A stretch of DNA of 64,000 nt, taken from contig NZ_CP110679.1 in assembly GCF_026167525.1 (NCBI RefSeq), forward strand, positions 620,001 to 684,000. Direction: 5' to 3'. The stretch comes from Sphingomonas sp. M1-B02. GTDB lineage: Bacteria; Pseudomonadota; Alphaproteobacteria; Sphingomonadales; Sphingomonadaceae. Under the pieces are notes generated by a model. That model was not told the origin of the DNA and ran no database searches. It was given only the letters and a program-made list of their open reading frames with translations. Positions 9,141 through 16,837 of the stretch are shown here, piece by piece; position 1 is the first letter of the stretch; every line of letters starts with the position of its first letter. Position numbers and translations under genes: made by a program.

Positions 9141-9168
9141 AGCCCCTCCCCTTCAGGGGAGGGGCTTT
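9141..9168. terminator. Bidirectional hairpin terminator
   Basis: AGCCCCTCCCC, loop TTCA, GGGGAGGGGCT forms an 11-bp perfect stem followed by TT. It separates the convergent aminotransferase (+) and hydroxyacid dehydrogenase (-) and could serve both. Related CCCCTCCC palindromes recur near 19000 and 21090. Confidence 0.65.
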
Positions 9169-9175
9169 AGTAGGT

Positions 9176-10111
9176 CTAATAGCCCGCGCTCAGATCGACT
9201 TCGTTCTTGAGCGGCTCGCCGGCCAGGAACGCGTGCACGTTCGCCACGAACAGCTCCGCGGCGCGGACGAACATCCGCGTCTGGCTGCGGCCCGAGAGGT
9301 GCATCGAATGGATGATGTTGGGGGTGGTCCATAAGGGGTGTTCGGGGGGCAGCGGCTCGGGGGTGACGGTATCGAGGAAGGCGCCGGCGATGCGGCGCTT
9401 GTTGATCGCTTCGATCAGCGCCTCCTGGTCGATCAGATCGCCGCGGCCGACATTGACGATCCAGGCGGAGGGTTTGCATGCGCGCAGCTCGGCCTCGCCG
9501 ATCATCGCCTTGCTCTCGGGCGTGGCGGGGGCGGCGAGGACGATCCAGTCAAACTCGGGGAGGCGCGCGCGCCAGGCGTCGGGGCCGATCGTGCCGGGCG
9601 CGGCGGTGCGGGTGACGCCGGTGACGGTGACGCCGAAGCCGGCGAGGCGCTCGCCGATCAGCCGGCCGATCGTGCCGTAGCCGATGACGAGGGCTTGGGT
9701 TTCGAACAGTTCGAGCTTGCCGGGGGCGTCGCGCGGCCATTCGTGCCGGTCGGCGGCGCGGACGACCTGATCGAAGCGCTTGGCGGCGACGAGCACGCCC
9801 ATCACGGCGTATTCGGCGACCGTATGCGCGTTGACGCCGCTGCCGTTGGTGACGCGGGTGCCCTGTGCGAGGAGTCTCGGCTTATCGAGCGGATCGAGCC
9901 CGGCATAGATGGTGGAGAGCCATTTGAGCTTCGTGCCGGCAGCGGCGGCGGCGGCCCATTGGCCGGGGACGTTGGAATCGACCCAGCCGATATCGGCGTC
10001 GGCGACCAGCTCGATCGCTTGCTCCGGGGTGGCGAACCAGTGGACGTCGACGCCCGGGGGGAGGTGGGGCTCGACGAGCGGGCGGGCGAGAGCGGGGAGG
10101 ACGGCTTTCAT
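9176..10111 (-). CDS. D-2-hydroxyacid dehydrogenase (NAD-binding)
   Basis: This is a 311-residue member of the D-isomer-specific 2-hydroxyacid dehydrogenases, which reduce 2-oxoacids with NAD(P)H. The NAD-binding motif GYGTIGRLIGERLAGFGV is near residue 145. NVGRGDLID holds the substrate Arg, TPEPLPPEHPLW the catalytic Glu, and IIHSMHLSGR the acid-base His. The catalytic domain before residue 100 is shorter and divergent (GVDVHWFATPEQAIELV), so substrate choice is open (glyoxylate/hydroxypyruvate type is one option). A dispersed palindrome lies upstream at 10141. Confidence 0.88.
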   Translation of the reverse strand: MKAVLPALARPLVEPHLPPGVDVHWFATPEQAIELVADADIGWVDSNVPGQWAAAAAAGTKLKWLSTIYAGLDPLDKPRLLAQGTRVTNGSGVNAHTVAEYAVMGVLVAAKRFDQVVRAADRHEWPRDAPGKLELFETQALVIGYGTIGRLIGERLAGFGVTVTGVTRTAAPGTIGPDAWRARLPEFDWIVLAAPATPESKAMIGEAELRACKPSAWIVNVGRGDLIDQEALIEAINKRRIAGAFLDTVTPEPLPPEHPLWTTPNIIHSMHLSGRSQTRMFVRAAELFVANVHAFLAGEPLKNEVDLSAGY

Positions 10112-10140
10112 GGGGGTGGGATAGCCGACCCACCTTGGTT

Positions 10141-10222
10141 CGTCATCCCGGCGAAAGCCGGGATCCAGGGTGGCGGAGGGCAGCGCTGCTTGGCTCTGGA
10201 TCCCGGCTTTCGCGGGATGACG
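10141..10222. repeat. Dispersed palindromic element, copy 1
   Basis: Inverted arms CGTCATCCCGGCGAAAGCCG and CGGCTTTCGCGGGATGACG enclose about 30 unrelated bases, so the transcript folds into a long hairpin. It is the first of five copies in this window (others at 11714, 31378, 35161 and 39101). It sits between two genes read leftward. Confidence 0.75.
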
Positions 10223-10246
10223 GATTGGGGTTGGGGCGGTGAACGC

Positions 10247-11695
10247 CTAAAGCGCGGGCTTCCAGTCCCAGCCGAGCGGATCGCCGTCCATGACTTCCAC
10301 GCCGGCGGCGGTGAGTTCGTCGCGGATCGCGTCGGAACGGGCGAAGTCCTTGGCGGCGCGGGCTTCGCGGCGTTCGGTCAGGCGGGATTCGACGTCCTCG
10401 GCGGTGAGCGTTGCGCTTTTAGGGGCGAGGCGGAGGGCTTCGCGGGTGAGGCCGAGCAGGTTCAGGCCGAGGACGGCGTCGAACTCTCTTACGAGATCCA
10501 TCCGATCATACGCAATCAAAGCTTTGTCGCTCACCAGCTCGTCAAGCACAGAGAGGGCTTTCGGCGTGTTCAGATCGTCCGACAAGGCTTTATCAAGTCG
10601 CTCTGAATATACGAAGCTTGCGCGAGATTGCTGCGAAATTTCTCTTTGTGCTTTTAGTACGGAGATCGCCATGACTAGCCGTTTCAGGCGGGTGAGCGCT
10701 GCCGACAGGTTTTCTGCGGTGAACTCCAGCTCGCTGCGATAGTGCGCTTGCAGGCACATCAGGCGGTACGCCAGCGGGTGCACGCCGGCGTCGATCAGCG
10801 ACTGGAGGGTGGTGAAGCCGCCCTTTGACTTGGACATCTTGCCCTGGCGATCGACCAGGAAATTATTGTGCATCCAGAAGCGCGCGCCCGAATCGCCGCA
10901 GCCGCAAAAGGCCTGGTTCTGGGCGATTTCGTTGGGGTGGTGGATCTCGCGATGATCGATGCCGCCGGTGTGGATGTCGAACGGGGCGCCTAAATATTGC
11001 AGGCTCATCACCGAGCATTCGAGGTGCCAGCCGGGGGCGCCTTTGCCCCAGGGGGAGTCCCATTCCATCTGGCGCTGCTCGCCGGGCGGGGACTTGCGCC
11101 AGATCGCGAAATCCTGGGGGTGGCGCTTGCCGGCGACGGGATCGATGCGGCCTTCGCGTTCGTCGTCCTGATTGCCGGCGAGGCGGCCATAATCGGGGAC
11201 GGTGCTGCTGTCGAAATAGAGGCCGGAATCGAGCTCGTAGCAGTGCTGCGGCGCGATCTTCTCGGCGAAGGCGATCATCTGGGGGATGTGATCGGTGGCG
11301 ACCGCCCAGCGGCTGGGCTCGCTGATGTTGAGGTCGGCGATATTCTGCTTGAAGGCCGCGGTGTAATGCGCGGCGACGTCCCAGATGCTTTTGGACTGCG
11401 CCCTGGCGGCGGCTTCCATCTTGTCGTCGCCGGCATCGGCGTCGCTGGTCAGGTGGCCGACGTCGGTGATGTTGATGACGTGGGTGAGGGCATATCCCTT
11501 CCAGCGGAGGACGCGGCTCAGCGTGTCGGTGAAGACATAAGCGCGCAGATTGCCGAGATGGGCGTAATTATAGACGGTGGGGCCGCAGGAATAGACGCGC
11601 ACGCCTTTTGCCGGGTCGAGCGGGGTGAAACGCTCGAGGCAGCGGGTCATTGAGTTGTAGAGGGTGAGGGGGTGGGCAGACATGCGTGCGGCCAT
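10247..11695 (-). CDS. cysS: Cysteine--tRNA ligase
   Basis: This class I aminoacyl-tRNA synthetase of 482 residues charges tRNA-Cys. Visible motifs are the zinc/HIGH region SCGPTVYNYAHLGNLRAYVF (HLGN), zinc ligands in GWHLECSVMS and GGIDHREIHHPNE, and the KMSKS loop GKMSKSKGG. The C-terminal anticodon region follows. Start ATG 11695 (MAARMSAHPL) is chosen; ATG 11683 is an alternative. The part between about 10470 and 10720 is clearly poorer in GC than the rest of the gene, suggesting a recombined segment. Confidence 0.96.
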   Translation of the reverse strand: MAARMSAHPLTLYNSMTRCLERFTPLDPAKGVRVYSCGPTVYNYAHLGNLRAYVFTDTLSRVLRWKGYALTHVINITDVGHLTSDADAGDDKMEAAARAQSKSIWDVAAHYTAAFKQNIADLNISEPSRWAVATDHIPQMIAFAEKIAPQHCYELDSGLYFDSSTVPDYGRLAGNQDDEREGRIDPVAGKRHPQDFAIWRKSPPGEQRQMEWDSPWGKGAPGWHLECSVMSLQYLGAPFDIHTGGIDHREIHHPNEIAQNQAFCGCGDSGARFWMHNNFLVDRQGKMSKSKGGFTTLQSLIDAGVHPLAYRLMCLQAHYRSELEFTAENLSAALTRLKRLVMAISVLKAQREISQQSRASFVYSERLDKALSDDLNTPKALSVLDELVSDKALIAYDRMDLVREFDAVLGLNLLGLTREALRLAPKSATLTAEDVESRLTERREARAAKDFARSDAIRDELTAAGVEVMDGDPLGWDWKPAL

Positions 11696-11713
11696 AGCGG
11701 CTCTGTTTCTCCA

Positions 11714-11794
11714 CGTCATCCCGGCGAAAGCGGGAGCCAGAGCCACTTAGGACATTACTTGTGACCCTGGATCCTGGCTTTCGCCGGGATGACG
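11714..11794. repeat. Dispersed palindromic element, copy 2
   Basis: Arms CGTCATCCCGGCGAAAGCGG and GGCTTTCGCCGGGATGACG flank about 40 bases. It lies in the cysS upstream region, between cysS and the stress promoter at 11806. Confidence 0.75.
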
Positions 11795-11805
11795 GTGTTT
11801 TGTGG

Positions 11806-11830
11806 GGAACGGCCCTCGTTGTGAAGGGTT
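11806..11830 (+). promoter_or_regulatory. EcfG-type general stress promoter
   Basis: GGAAC at 11806-11810 and GGTT at 11827-11830 are separated by 16 bases. This fits the alphaproteobacterial EcfG sigma-factor consensus (GGAAC, 16-17 bases, CGTT). It precedes four genes whose products are all of the general-stress kind. The next gene starts 97 bases downstream. Confidence 0.6.
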
Positions 11831-11926
11831 AAGAAATCCGAAGCGTCCGTGCCCCGCGGCGCCCCGAAAACTGATCTATATCAGGCGGATAGCGGGAAAT
11901 TGCCCTGCTTTCCGAGGAGATGACTC

Positions 11927-12082
11927 ATGTCCAAGGACCTATCCGAAGGCGGCGCGAAGGATGCGGGCGCCGAGCTGACGCCAGACTCCGATCCGGGCCT
12001 GCAGAACGAATCCCGCCAGGCGGTGAAGAACCAGGGCAAGGCCGTGCCGGAAGATTATCCCGGCGGGCACGAGCAGAATTGA
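11927..12082 (+). CDS. Small hydrophilic stress-type protein, 51 aa
   Basis: The frame ATG 11927 to TGA 12082 encodes MSKDLSEGGAKDAGAELTPD and ends YPGGHEQN, a polar, probably disordered peptide with no cysteine and no membrane span. A good ribosome site, GAGGAG, lies seven bases ahead. It begins the operon behind the EcfG-like promoter and is followed after 10 bases by the SRPBCC gene. I do not recognise a named family. Small proteins of this composition are frequent first genes of general-stress operons. Confidence 0.7.
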   Translation: MSKDLSEGGAKDAGAELTPDSDPGLQNESRQAVKNQGKAVPEDYPGGHEQN

Positions 12083-12092
12083 GGAGAATCCC

Positions 12093-12641
12093 ATGAGCGA
12101 TGTTCGCGACGACGCTCCGTCTTATGTTTCCAAGGACGGCGATATCCAGAAAAGCGAGGCCCAGGGCGGCGAAGGCACCGTGTGGGGCCGGACCGTCAGC
12201 ATCAATCGATCGCGCGCGGAGCTTTATGCTTATTGGCGCGACTTCGGCAATCTGGCGACCTTCATGTTCAACGTTGAGGATATCACCGTCCTCGACGACA
12301 AGCGCTCGCACTGGAAGGTGAAGGGGCCGAACGGGACCTATGAATGGGATTCGGTGGTGACCGAGGACGTGCCCGGCGAACTGATCGCCTGGGAAGCCGA
12401 TGGCGACGTCAAGAATAGCGGCCGCATCGAGTTTCGCGACGGGCCGGCGGGACATGGCACCTTCGTGCGCGCGGTGATGGCCTATGATCCGCCCGCGGGC
12501 GTGATCGGCAAGCTGATCGCCACCTTCACGCAGAAGGAGCCGCAGATCCAGTCGATGCGCGACCTGCGGCGCTTCAAGCAGGTCATGGAAGCCGGCGAGA
12601 TCGCGACGACCACGCCGCCGAACCGCGAGCCCGCTTCCTGA
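12093..12641 (+). CDS. SRPBCC family (polyketide cyclase/dehydrase-like) protein
   Basis: This is a 182-residue protein with a START-like SRPBCC fold. It begins with a strand [20 protein letters not shown], then [22 protein letters not shown] and [20 protein letters not shown], the usual cyclase pattern. The fold makes a hydrophobic pocket; ligands vary. A ribosome site, GAGGAG, lies in front of ATG 12093. It is the second gene of the stress operon and precedes the zinc dehydrogenase by 26 bases, a neighbour pair often seen in sphingomonads and rhizobia. Confidence 0.85.
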   Translation: MSDVRDDAPSYVSKDGDIQKSEAQGGEGTVWGRTVSINRSRAELYAYWRDFGNLATFMFNVEDITVLDDKRSHWKVKGPNGTYEWDSVVTEDVPGELIAWEADGDVKNSGRIEFRDGPAGHGTFVRAVMAYDPPAGVIGKLIATFTQKEPQIQSMRDLRRFKQVMEAGEIATTTPPNREPAS

Positions 12642-12667
12642 TTCAAAGTTTTACCGGAGAATTCGAA

Positions 12668-13855
12668 ATGCGCGCACTCACCTGGCACGGCAAGCACGAC
12701 GTGCGGATGGAAACCGTCCCCGATCCCGAAATCATCAATCCGCGCGATGCGATCATCAAGATCACCTCGACGGCGATCTGCGGATCCGACTTGCATCTCT
12801 ATGACAGCTATATCCCGACCCTGCAGAAGGGCGACATCCTCGGCCATGAGTTCATGGGCGAAGTCGTCGATGTCGGCTCCAAGTCGACGCTGAAGAAGGG
12901 GCAGCGCGTGGTGGTGCCCTTCACCATCTCGTGCGGCAGCTGCTTCCATTGCTCGAAGACGCAATATTCGGCGTGCGAGAACGGCAATCCGGCCGACAAC
13001 CAGGACCTCGGCCAGACAATGTATGGCGAGCCGATGTCGGCGCTGTTCGGCTATACGCATCTGACCGGCGGCTATCCGGGCGGGCAGGCGGAGTTGGTCC
13101 GCGTGCCCTTCTCCGACGTGGGTCCGATCGTGGTCCCGGACGGGCTGGAGGACGACAAGGTCCTGTTCCTCTCCGACATCCTGCCCACCGGCTGGATGGC
13201 GGCGGAGAATGCGATGATCGAGCCGGGCGATACCGTTGCGGTGTGGGGCTGCGGTCCGGTCGGGCTGTTCGCGGTGCAGTCGGCGTTCAAGATGGGCGCC
13301 GAGCGCGTCATCGCGATTGACCATTTCCCGCATCGGCTGGAGCTGGCGGCAGGATTCGGCGCCGAGACGATCAACTATGAAGAGACCGACACCTATCATG
13401 CGCTGATGGAGATGACCGGCGGGATCGGTCCCGACGCGGTGATCGACGCAGTGGGCCTGGAGGCGCATGGCTTCTTCGCGGACAATGTCGTCGACCAGAT
13501 CAAGGCGTCCACCTTCCTGGGCACCGATCGTCCGCACGCGCTGCGCCAGGCGATCGTCGCGTGCCGCAAGGGCGGGCGCGTGTCGGTGCCCGGCGTCTAT
13601 GGCGGCTTCCTCGACAAATTCCCGTTCGGCGCGGTGATGGAGAAGGGGCTGACGCTCAAGACCGGGCAGACGCACGTCCAGAAGTACCTCCCGCAGCTGC
13701 TGGAGATGATCGGCAATGGCGAGCTGGATACGACCTTCCTGATCTCGCACCGGCTCGGGCTCGAGGACGCGCCCGAGGGGTACCGGAAGTTCAAGGAAGA
13801 GCAGAATAGCTGCACCAAGGTGGTGCTCAAGCCGGGCTTGGTTGCGGCGGCGTAA
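12668..13855 (+). CDS. Zinc-dependent alcohol dehydrogenase (formaldehyde-dehydrogenase-like)
   Basis: This is a 395-residue medium-chain dehydrogenase. The catalytic zinc ligands are in [15 protein letters not shown] and [12 protein letters not shown]. The structural zinc loop is [19 protein letters not shown]. The NAD-binding motif is [12 protein letters not shown] near residue 195. The closest layout is the glutathione-independent formaldehyde-dehydrogenase-like group (COG1063). The substrate is unknown. Ribosome site CCGGAG. Third gene of the operon with the EcfG-like promoter, it is followed after 12 bases by an SDR gene. Confidence 0.9.
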   Translation: MRALTWHGKHDVRMETVPDPEIINPRDAIIKITSTAICGSDLHLYDSYIPTLQKGDILGHEFMGEVVDVGSKSTLKKGQRVVVPFTISCGSCFHCSKTQYSACENGNPADNQDLGQTMYGEPMSALFGYTHLTGGYPGGQAELVRVPFSDVGPIVVPDGLEDDKVLFLSDILPTGWMAAENAMIEPGDTVAVWGCGPVGLFAVQSAFKMGAERVIAIDHFPHRLELAAGFGAETINYEETDTYHALMEMTGGIGPDAVIDAVGLEAHGFFADNVVDQIKASTFLGTDRPHALRQAIVACRKGGRVSVPGVYGGFLDKFPFGAVMEKGLTLKTGQTHVQKYLPQLLEMIGNGELDTTFLISHRLGLEDAPEGYRKFKEEQNSCTKVVLKPGLVAAA

Positions 13856-13867
13856 GGAGTAGCGAAA

Positions 13868-14659
13868 ATGGCGAACAAATTGGCAGTGATCACCGGCGCC
13901 TCGACCGGCATCGGCAAGGAAATCGCGAAGATCGCCGCGAGCGAGGGCTATGACCTGATCGTGGTGGCGGACGAGCCGCTGGTCGACGCGGCGGGCGAAC
14001 TCGACAGCTATGGCGTGAGCGTCGAGGCGATCGAGGCGGACCTTTCGACCTTCGAGGGCAACGACACGTTGCTTGCGGCCACGAACGGGCGGGAGATCGA
14101 CATCCTCGTCGCCAATGCCGGGCGCGGGCTGGGGCAGGGCTTCCTGACCCAGGATCCGGCCGAGTGGCGCCACGTGATCGACACCAATGTCGTCGGCACG
14201 ACCTATCTGCTCCAGAAGGTGCTCCAGCAGATGGTTGCACGCGACGAGGGCAATGTGCTGATCACCGGATCGATCGCCGGGCTGATCCCGGGCGCGTGGC
14301 AGGCAGTCTATAACGGCACCAAGGCCTATCTCGACAGCTTCTCCTATGCGCTGCGCGAGGAGTTGAAGGATACCAAGGTCAACGTAACGGTGCTGATGCC
14401 GGGGCCGACCGAGACCGAGTTCTTCCGCCGCGCCGACATGCTCGACACGCCGGTGGGCGAAGGCGAGAAGGCCGATGCCGGCAAGGTGGCGAAGGACGGC
14501 TGGGACGCGATGACCGACCGCAAGGGCCATGTCGTCTCGGGCTTCATGAACAAGGTCCAGGCGGCGATAAGCCACCTGACGCCGGACAGCATGCTCGCCA
14601 AGATGCATACGGGGCAGGCGAAGCCGGACGGTGTGGAAGAGAGCAAAAGCGGGCGGTAG
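13868..14659 (+). CDS. Short-chain dehydrogenase/reductase
   Basis: This is a 263-residue classical SDR. The cofactor motif is TGASTGIGKEIAKIAASEGY. NAGRG is at about residue 82, the catalytic Ser is in ITGSIAGLIPG, and Tyr-x3-Lys is in YNGTKAYLDSF. The long C-terminal part after MPGPTETEF is typical of stress-linked SDRs. The ribosome site AAGGAG starts directly after the stop of the previous gene, so the two are co-translated or nearly so. Last gene of the stress operon; a hairpin follows at 14682. Confidence 0.9.
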   Translation: MANKLAVITGASTGIGKEIAKIAASEGYDLIVVADEPLVDAAGELDSYGVSVEAIEADLSTFEGNDTLLAATNGREIDILVANAGRGLGQGFLTQDPAEWRHVIDTNVVGTTYLLQKVLQQMVARDEGNVLITGSIAGLIPGAWQAVYNGTKAYLDSFSYALREELKDTKVNVTVLMPGPTETEFFRRADMLDTPVGEGEKADAGKVAKDGWDAMTDRKGHVVSGFMNKVQAAISHLTPDSMLAKMHTGQAKPDGVEESKSGR

Positions 14660-14681
14660 GGCCTGATGCGCAAAGCGAAAG

Positions 14682-14711
14682 AGGGCGTCCCGGCTTCGGC
14701 CGGGGCGCCCT
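14682..14711. terminator. Hairpin between convergent genes
   Basis: A 13-bp stem (AGGGCGTCCCGGC / GCCGGGGCGCCCT, one T-G pair) with a TTCG tetraloop lies between the SDR gene and the convergent small gene. No clear T run follows, so termination strength is uncertain. Confidence 0.55.
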
Positions 14712-14718
14712 GTTCGCG

Positions 14719-14985
14719 TCAGTAGGACTCGACGGCTGCGCGGACCATCGCGTTCCAGATCTCGGCGGGGTTCGAACCGGCGGCGCGGCCTGCCTCGACC
14801 ATCTCGGAGGTAGGCTCGCGCAAGGTCTTGAGCACCGCCACGGCGCGCGCGACTTCGGCCTCCCAGACGGCGTCGACCGCACTGCCGACACTTGGATCCT
14901 GGCCCTCGCCGTTGATGCTGAGCGCCTCGGCGGCGATTACGCGAGCAATCCGCTCGACGGGCGAGGTCACGGCGATGTCAGTCAT
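14719..14985 (-). CDS. Conserved-looking hypothetical protein, 88 aa
   Basis: This acidic, helical protein starts MTDIAVTSPVERIARVIAAE and ends MVRAAVESY. There is no signal peptide, metal site or membrane span. Composition and codon use match the chromosome, supporting a real gene. It lies 12 bases after the zinc-ribbon gene on the same strand and probably shares its EcfG-like promoter, so a role in general stress is inferred. No family is recognised. Confidence 0.7.
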   Translation of the reverse strand: MTDIAVTSPVERIARVIAAEALSINGEGQDPSVGSAVDAVWEAEVARAVAVLKTLREPTSEMVEAGRAAGSNPAEIWNAMVRAAVESY

Positions 14986-14997
14986 GCAGGACTCCGA

Positions 14998-15183
14998 TCA
15001 GGCGGCGAGCGCGCGTAACGGGCGCTTGCGCAGGACGTTGTTGCCGAAATTGCCGCCGGCGACGAGCGGAAGCGCGGTTGCGCAGAAGGCGCATTCGGCG
15101 GTCATCCGCCCGATCATCCACTGCGAATTGCCGCAGCTTGGGCAATGATTGACCTCCTGCGGCCGATAGCTAGCGCGATACAT
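14998..15183 (-). CDS. Small zinc-ribbon protein, 61 aa
   Basis: ATG 15183 (MYRASYRPQEVNHCPSCGNS) is preceded by GGAGAAAGACGG, so this start is preferred over the longer open frame. CPSC and CAFC form a four-cysteine zinc-ribbon. The tail NNVLRKRPLRAL is basic. Such proteins bind RNA, DNA or protein partners; no function is known. An EcfG-like promoter lies about 30 bases upstream, and the 88-residue gene follows. Confidence 0.75.
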   Translation of the reverse strand: MYRASYRPQEVNHCPSCGNSQWMIGRMTAECAFCATALPLVAGGNFGNNVLRKRPLRALAA

Positions 15184-15211
15184 CCGTCTTTCTCCGAACT
15201 GATCCTGCCGC

Positions 15212-15237
15212 AACGGTGTGGAATCGCGGTTTGTTCC
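15212..15237 (-). promoter_or_regulatory. EcfG-type general stress promoter (leftward)
   Basis: Read on the minus strand, GGAAC (15237-15233) and CGTT (15215-15212) are 17 bases apart, an exact match to the EcfG consensus. It faces the zinc-ribbon gene, whose ATG is about 30 bases downstream. Confidence 0.65.
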
Positions 15238-15397
15238 CGAGGCTGCGGCCGATGCAGCTTTCGCGCGTGCGCCGTGACCCTGATGCCACAATCCCGGTTA
15301 TGAACGGCGGCTAACGGACGCGTTCAGGCGCGCTGCACGTGGCAAGGTGCATATCCCTACCAACGGTGGCGATGCCGCCCCCCACGGAGGATGTCCC

Positions 15398-15823
15398 ATG
15401 AAGAAGATCTTGCTCAGCGCAGCCCTTGCCACCAGCGTCGCCCTTGGCGGCCTTGCCGCCACCCCGGCGGCCGCGCAGAATGATGGCTATGGCTATGGCT
15501 ATGGCGATCGCGGTTACAGCCAGGACTATCGCGGCGGCGGGCGTGGGTATGACCGAGGCCACGATCGCGGTTATCGGGGCGATCGCGGCTATCGCAACCA
15601 GCGCGCCTATCGTCAGCGCTTTGACGACCGCCGCTGCAGCAACGGCGCGACCGGCACGATCGTCGGCGCGATCGCGGGCGGCCTTCTGGGCGGAGAGATC
15701 GGCCGGGGCTATCGCGGCCGCAGCACAACCGGAACGCTGCTCGGCGCCGGTGCAGGCGCGCTGCTCGGCAACCAGATCGACCGGGGCGATTGCGGCCGGG
15801 GCGGGCGCGGCTACCGCCGCTAA
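15398..15823 (+). CDS. Glycine-zipper 2TM outer-membrane/surface protein
   Basis: This is a 141-residue secreted protein. Residues 1-27 are a Sec signal (MKKILLSAALATSVALGG, cut after AAA). A low-complexity stretch of Tyr-Gly-Asp-Arg repeats follows. The C-terminus has two glycine-zipper helices, IVGAIAGGLLGGEIGRGYRG and GTLLGAGAGALLGNQIDR, as in the 17-kDa surface antigen family. Likely a cell-envelope structural protein. ACGGAGGA precedes ATG 15398. A hairpin terminator follows. A second member is encoded at 56157. Confidence 0.85.
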   Translation: MKKILLSAALATSVALGGLAATPAAAQNDGYGYGYGDRGYSQDYRGGGRGYDRGHDRGYRGDRGYRNQRAYRQRFDDRRCSNGATGTIVGAIAGGLLGGEIGRGYRGRSTTGTLLGAGAGALLGNQIDRGDCGRGGRGYRR

Positions 15824-15842
15824 TCCCTCACAGGATTGACAG

Positions 15843-15873
15843 GGGCGTCCGCGAGCAATCGCGGGCGCCCTTT
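15843..15873 (+). terminator. Rho-independent terminator
   Basis: GGGCGTCCGCGA, loop GCAA, TCGCGGGCGCCC forms a 12-bp stem with one T-G pair, followed by TTT. It lies 19 bases after the glycine-zipper gene and just before the tRNA-Cys gene. Confidence 0.65.
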
Positions 15874-15893
15874 GCGCGTTTCCAGTCTGAGGA

Positions 15894-15967
15894 TGGAGGC
15901 CCGACCGGGAATCGAACCCGGGTGCGAGGATTTGCAGTCCTCTACGTCACCACTCCGCCATCGGGCC
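15894..15967 (-). tRNA. tRNA-Cys (GCA)
   Basis: A 74-base cloverleaf reads on the minus strand. The acceptor is GGCCCGA paired with TCGGGCC, then T and an encoded CCA. The anticodon stem-loop is AGGACTGCAAATCCT with GCA. The T arm contains GGTTCGATTCC. It supplies the substrate of the cysS product encoded 4 kb away. Confidence 0.93.
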
Positions 15968-16146
15968 CCGATGCGAGGCGGCGAAATGCGCCGGGGGAGC
16001 GGCGCCTGTCAACAAGGACGTGCGAACATTGTTTCAAATATGCGCCGGCCTTGCTTGGCGATGACGCTGCAGCGCGATACAAGCGTAGCGATATCAACTA
16101 GTGTATTGCGCAACTAACACGGTTGTGCGACAGAGCCGGAGTGATG

Positions 16147-16827
16147 ATGGCCCTTCCCGTCGATTCCTCGCCCGTCGAAGCGACCCGCTTCGAAGCGATG
16201 CGCCACGCAATGGTTGCGAGCCAGTTGCGGACCAACGCGGTCAACGACCCGCGCGTGGTGGAAGCGATGGCGAAAGTGGCGCGCGAGGACTTCCTGCCGG
16301 AAGCGCAGCGCGCGATCGCCTATCGCGACGGCTTGCTGCCGCTGGTCGGCGGGCGCAACCATAATTCGCCGCTCGCGACCGGGCGGCTGCTGACCGAAGC
16401 GCAGATCCGGCCGAGCGATCGCGTGCTGCTGATCGGCGCGGCGGGGGGCTATGCCGCGGCGGTGCTGGCGTTGCTCGCGGGTTCGGTGGTGGCGCTGGAG
16501 AGCGAGGAATCGCTGGCAGGGCTCGCCCGCGCCGCGCTGGCGGCAGGCGGCAATGTCGAAGTCGTGGAGGGATCGCTCGAGGCGGGCTGGGCCGCGGGGG
16601 CGCCTTATGACCTGATCGTGATCGACGGCGCGGTGGAATTGGTGCCCGATGCGCTGGTGGAGCAGCTAGCGATCGGCGGACGCGTGGTGACGGGGGTGAT
16701 CGAGCGCGGCGTGACGCGGCTCGCTTCCGGACTGCGCAGCGAGGGGGGCTTCGGACTGGTCGACTTCCTCGACGTGGAATGCGCCCTGTTGCCTGGTTTC
16801 CGACGCGTACGGACCTTCACTTTCTGA
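16147..16827 (+). CDS. Protein-L-isoaspartate O-methyltransferase family protein
   Basis: This is a 226-residue protein of the PCMT family. It opens RFEAMRHAMVASQLRTNAVN, with VAREDFLPEAQRAIAY nearby. The SAM motif is VLLIGAAGGYAAAVLALLAG, less canonical than GTGSGY in true Pcm enzymes. YDLIVIDGAVELVPD follows. It may repair isoaspartyl residues, but the altered motif leaves this open; in many alphaproteobacteria this gene stands directly before a TolC gene, as here. ATG 16147 is five bases after GGAG; ATG 16144 is an alternative. Confidence 0.8.
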   Translation: MALPVDSSPVEATRFEAMRHAMVASQLRTNAVNDPRVVEAMAKVAREDFLPEAQRAIAYRDGLLPLVGGRNHNSPLATGRLLTEAQIRPSDRVLLIGAAGGYAAAVLALLAGSVVALESEESLAGLARAALAAGGNVEVVEGSLEAGWAAGAPYDLIVIDGAVELVPDALVEQLAIGGRVVTGVIERGVTRLASGLRSEGGFGLVDFLDVECALLPGFRRVRTFTF

Positions 16828-16837
16828 AAAGAAGACA

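Noticed and set aside
15480..15640. Repeated Tyr-Gly-Asp-Arg codons as a possible CRISPR or tandem-repeat locus
   Set aside because: The repeats are irregular codon-level repeats within a secreted glycine-zipper protein, without spacers.
16100..16143. Imperfect dyad TTGCGCAAC...GTTGTGCGA before the methyltransferase gene
   Set aside because: Mismatched arms and no matching regulator nearby; too weak to call an operator.
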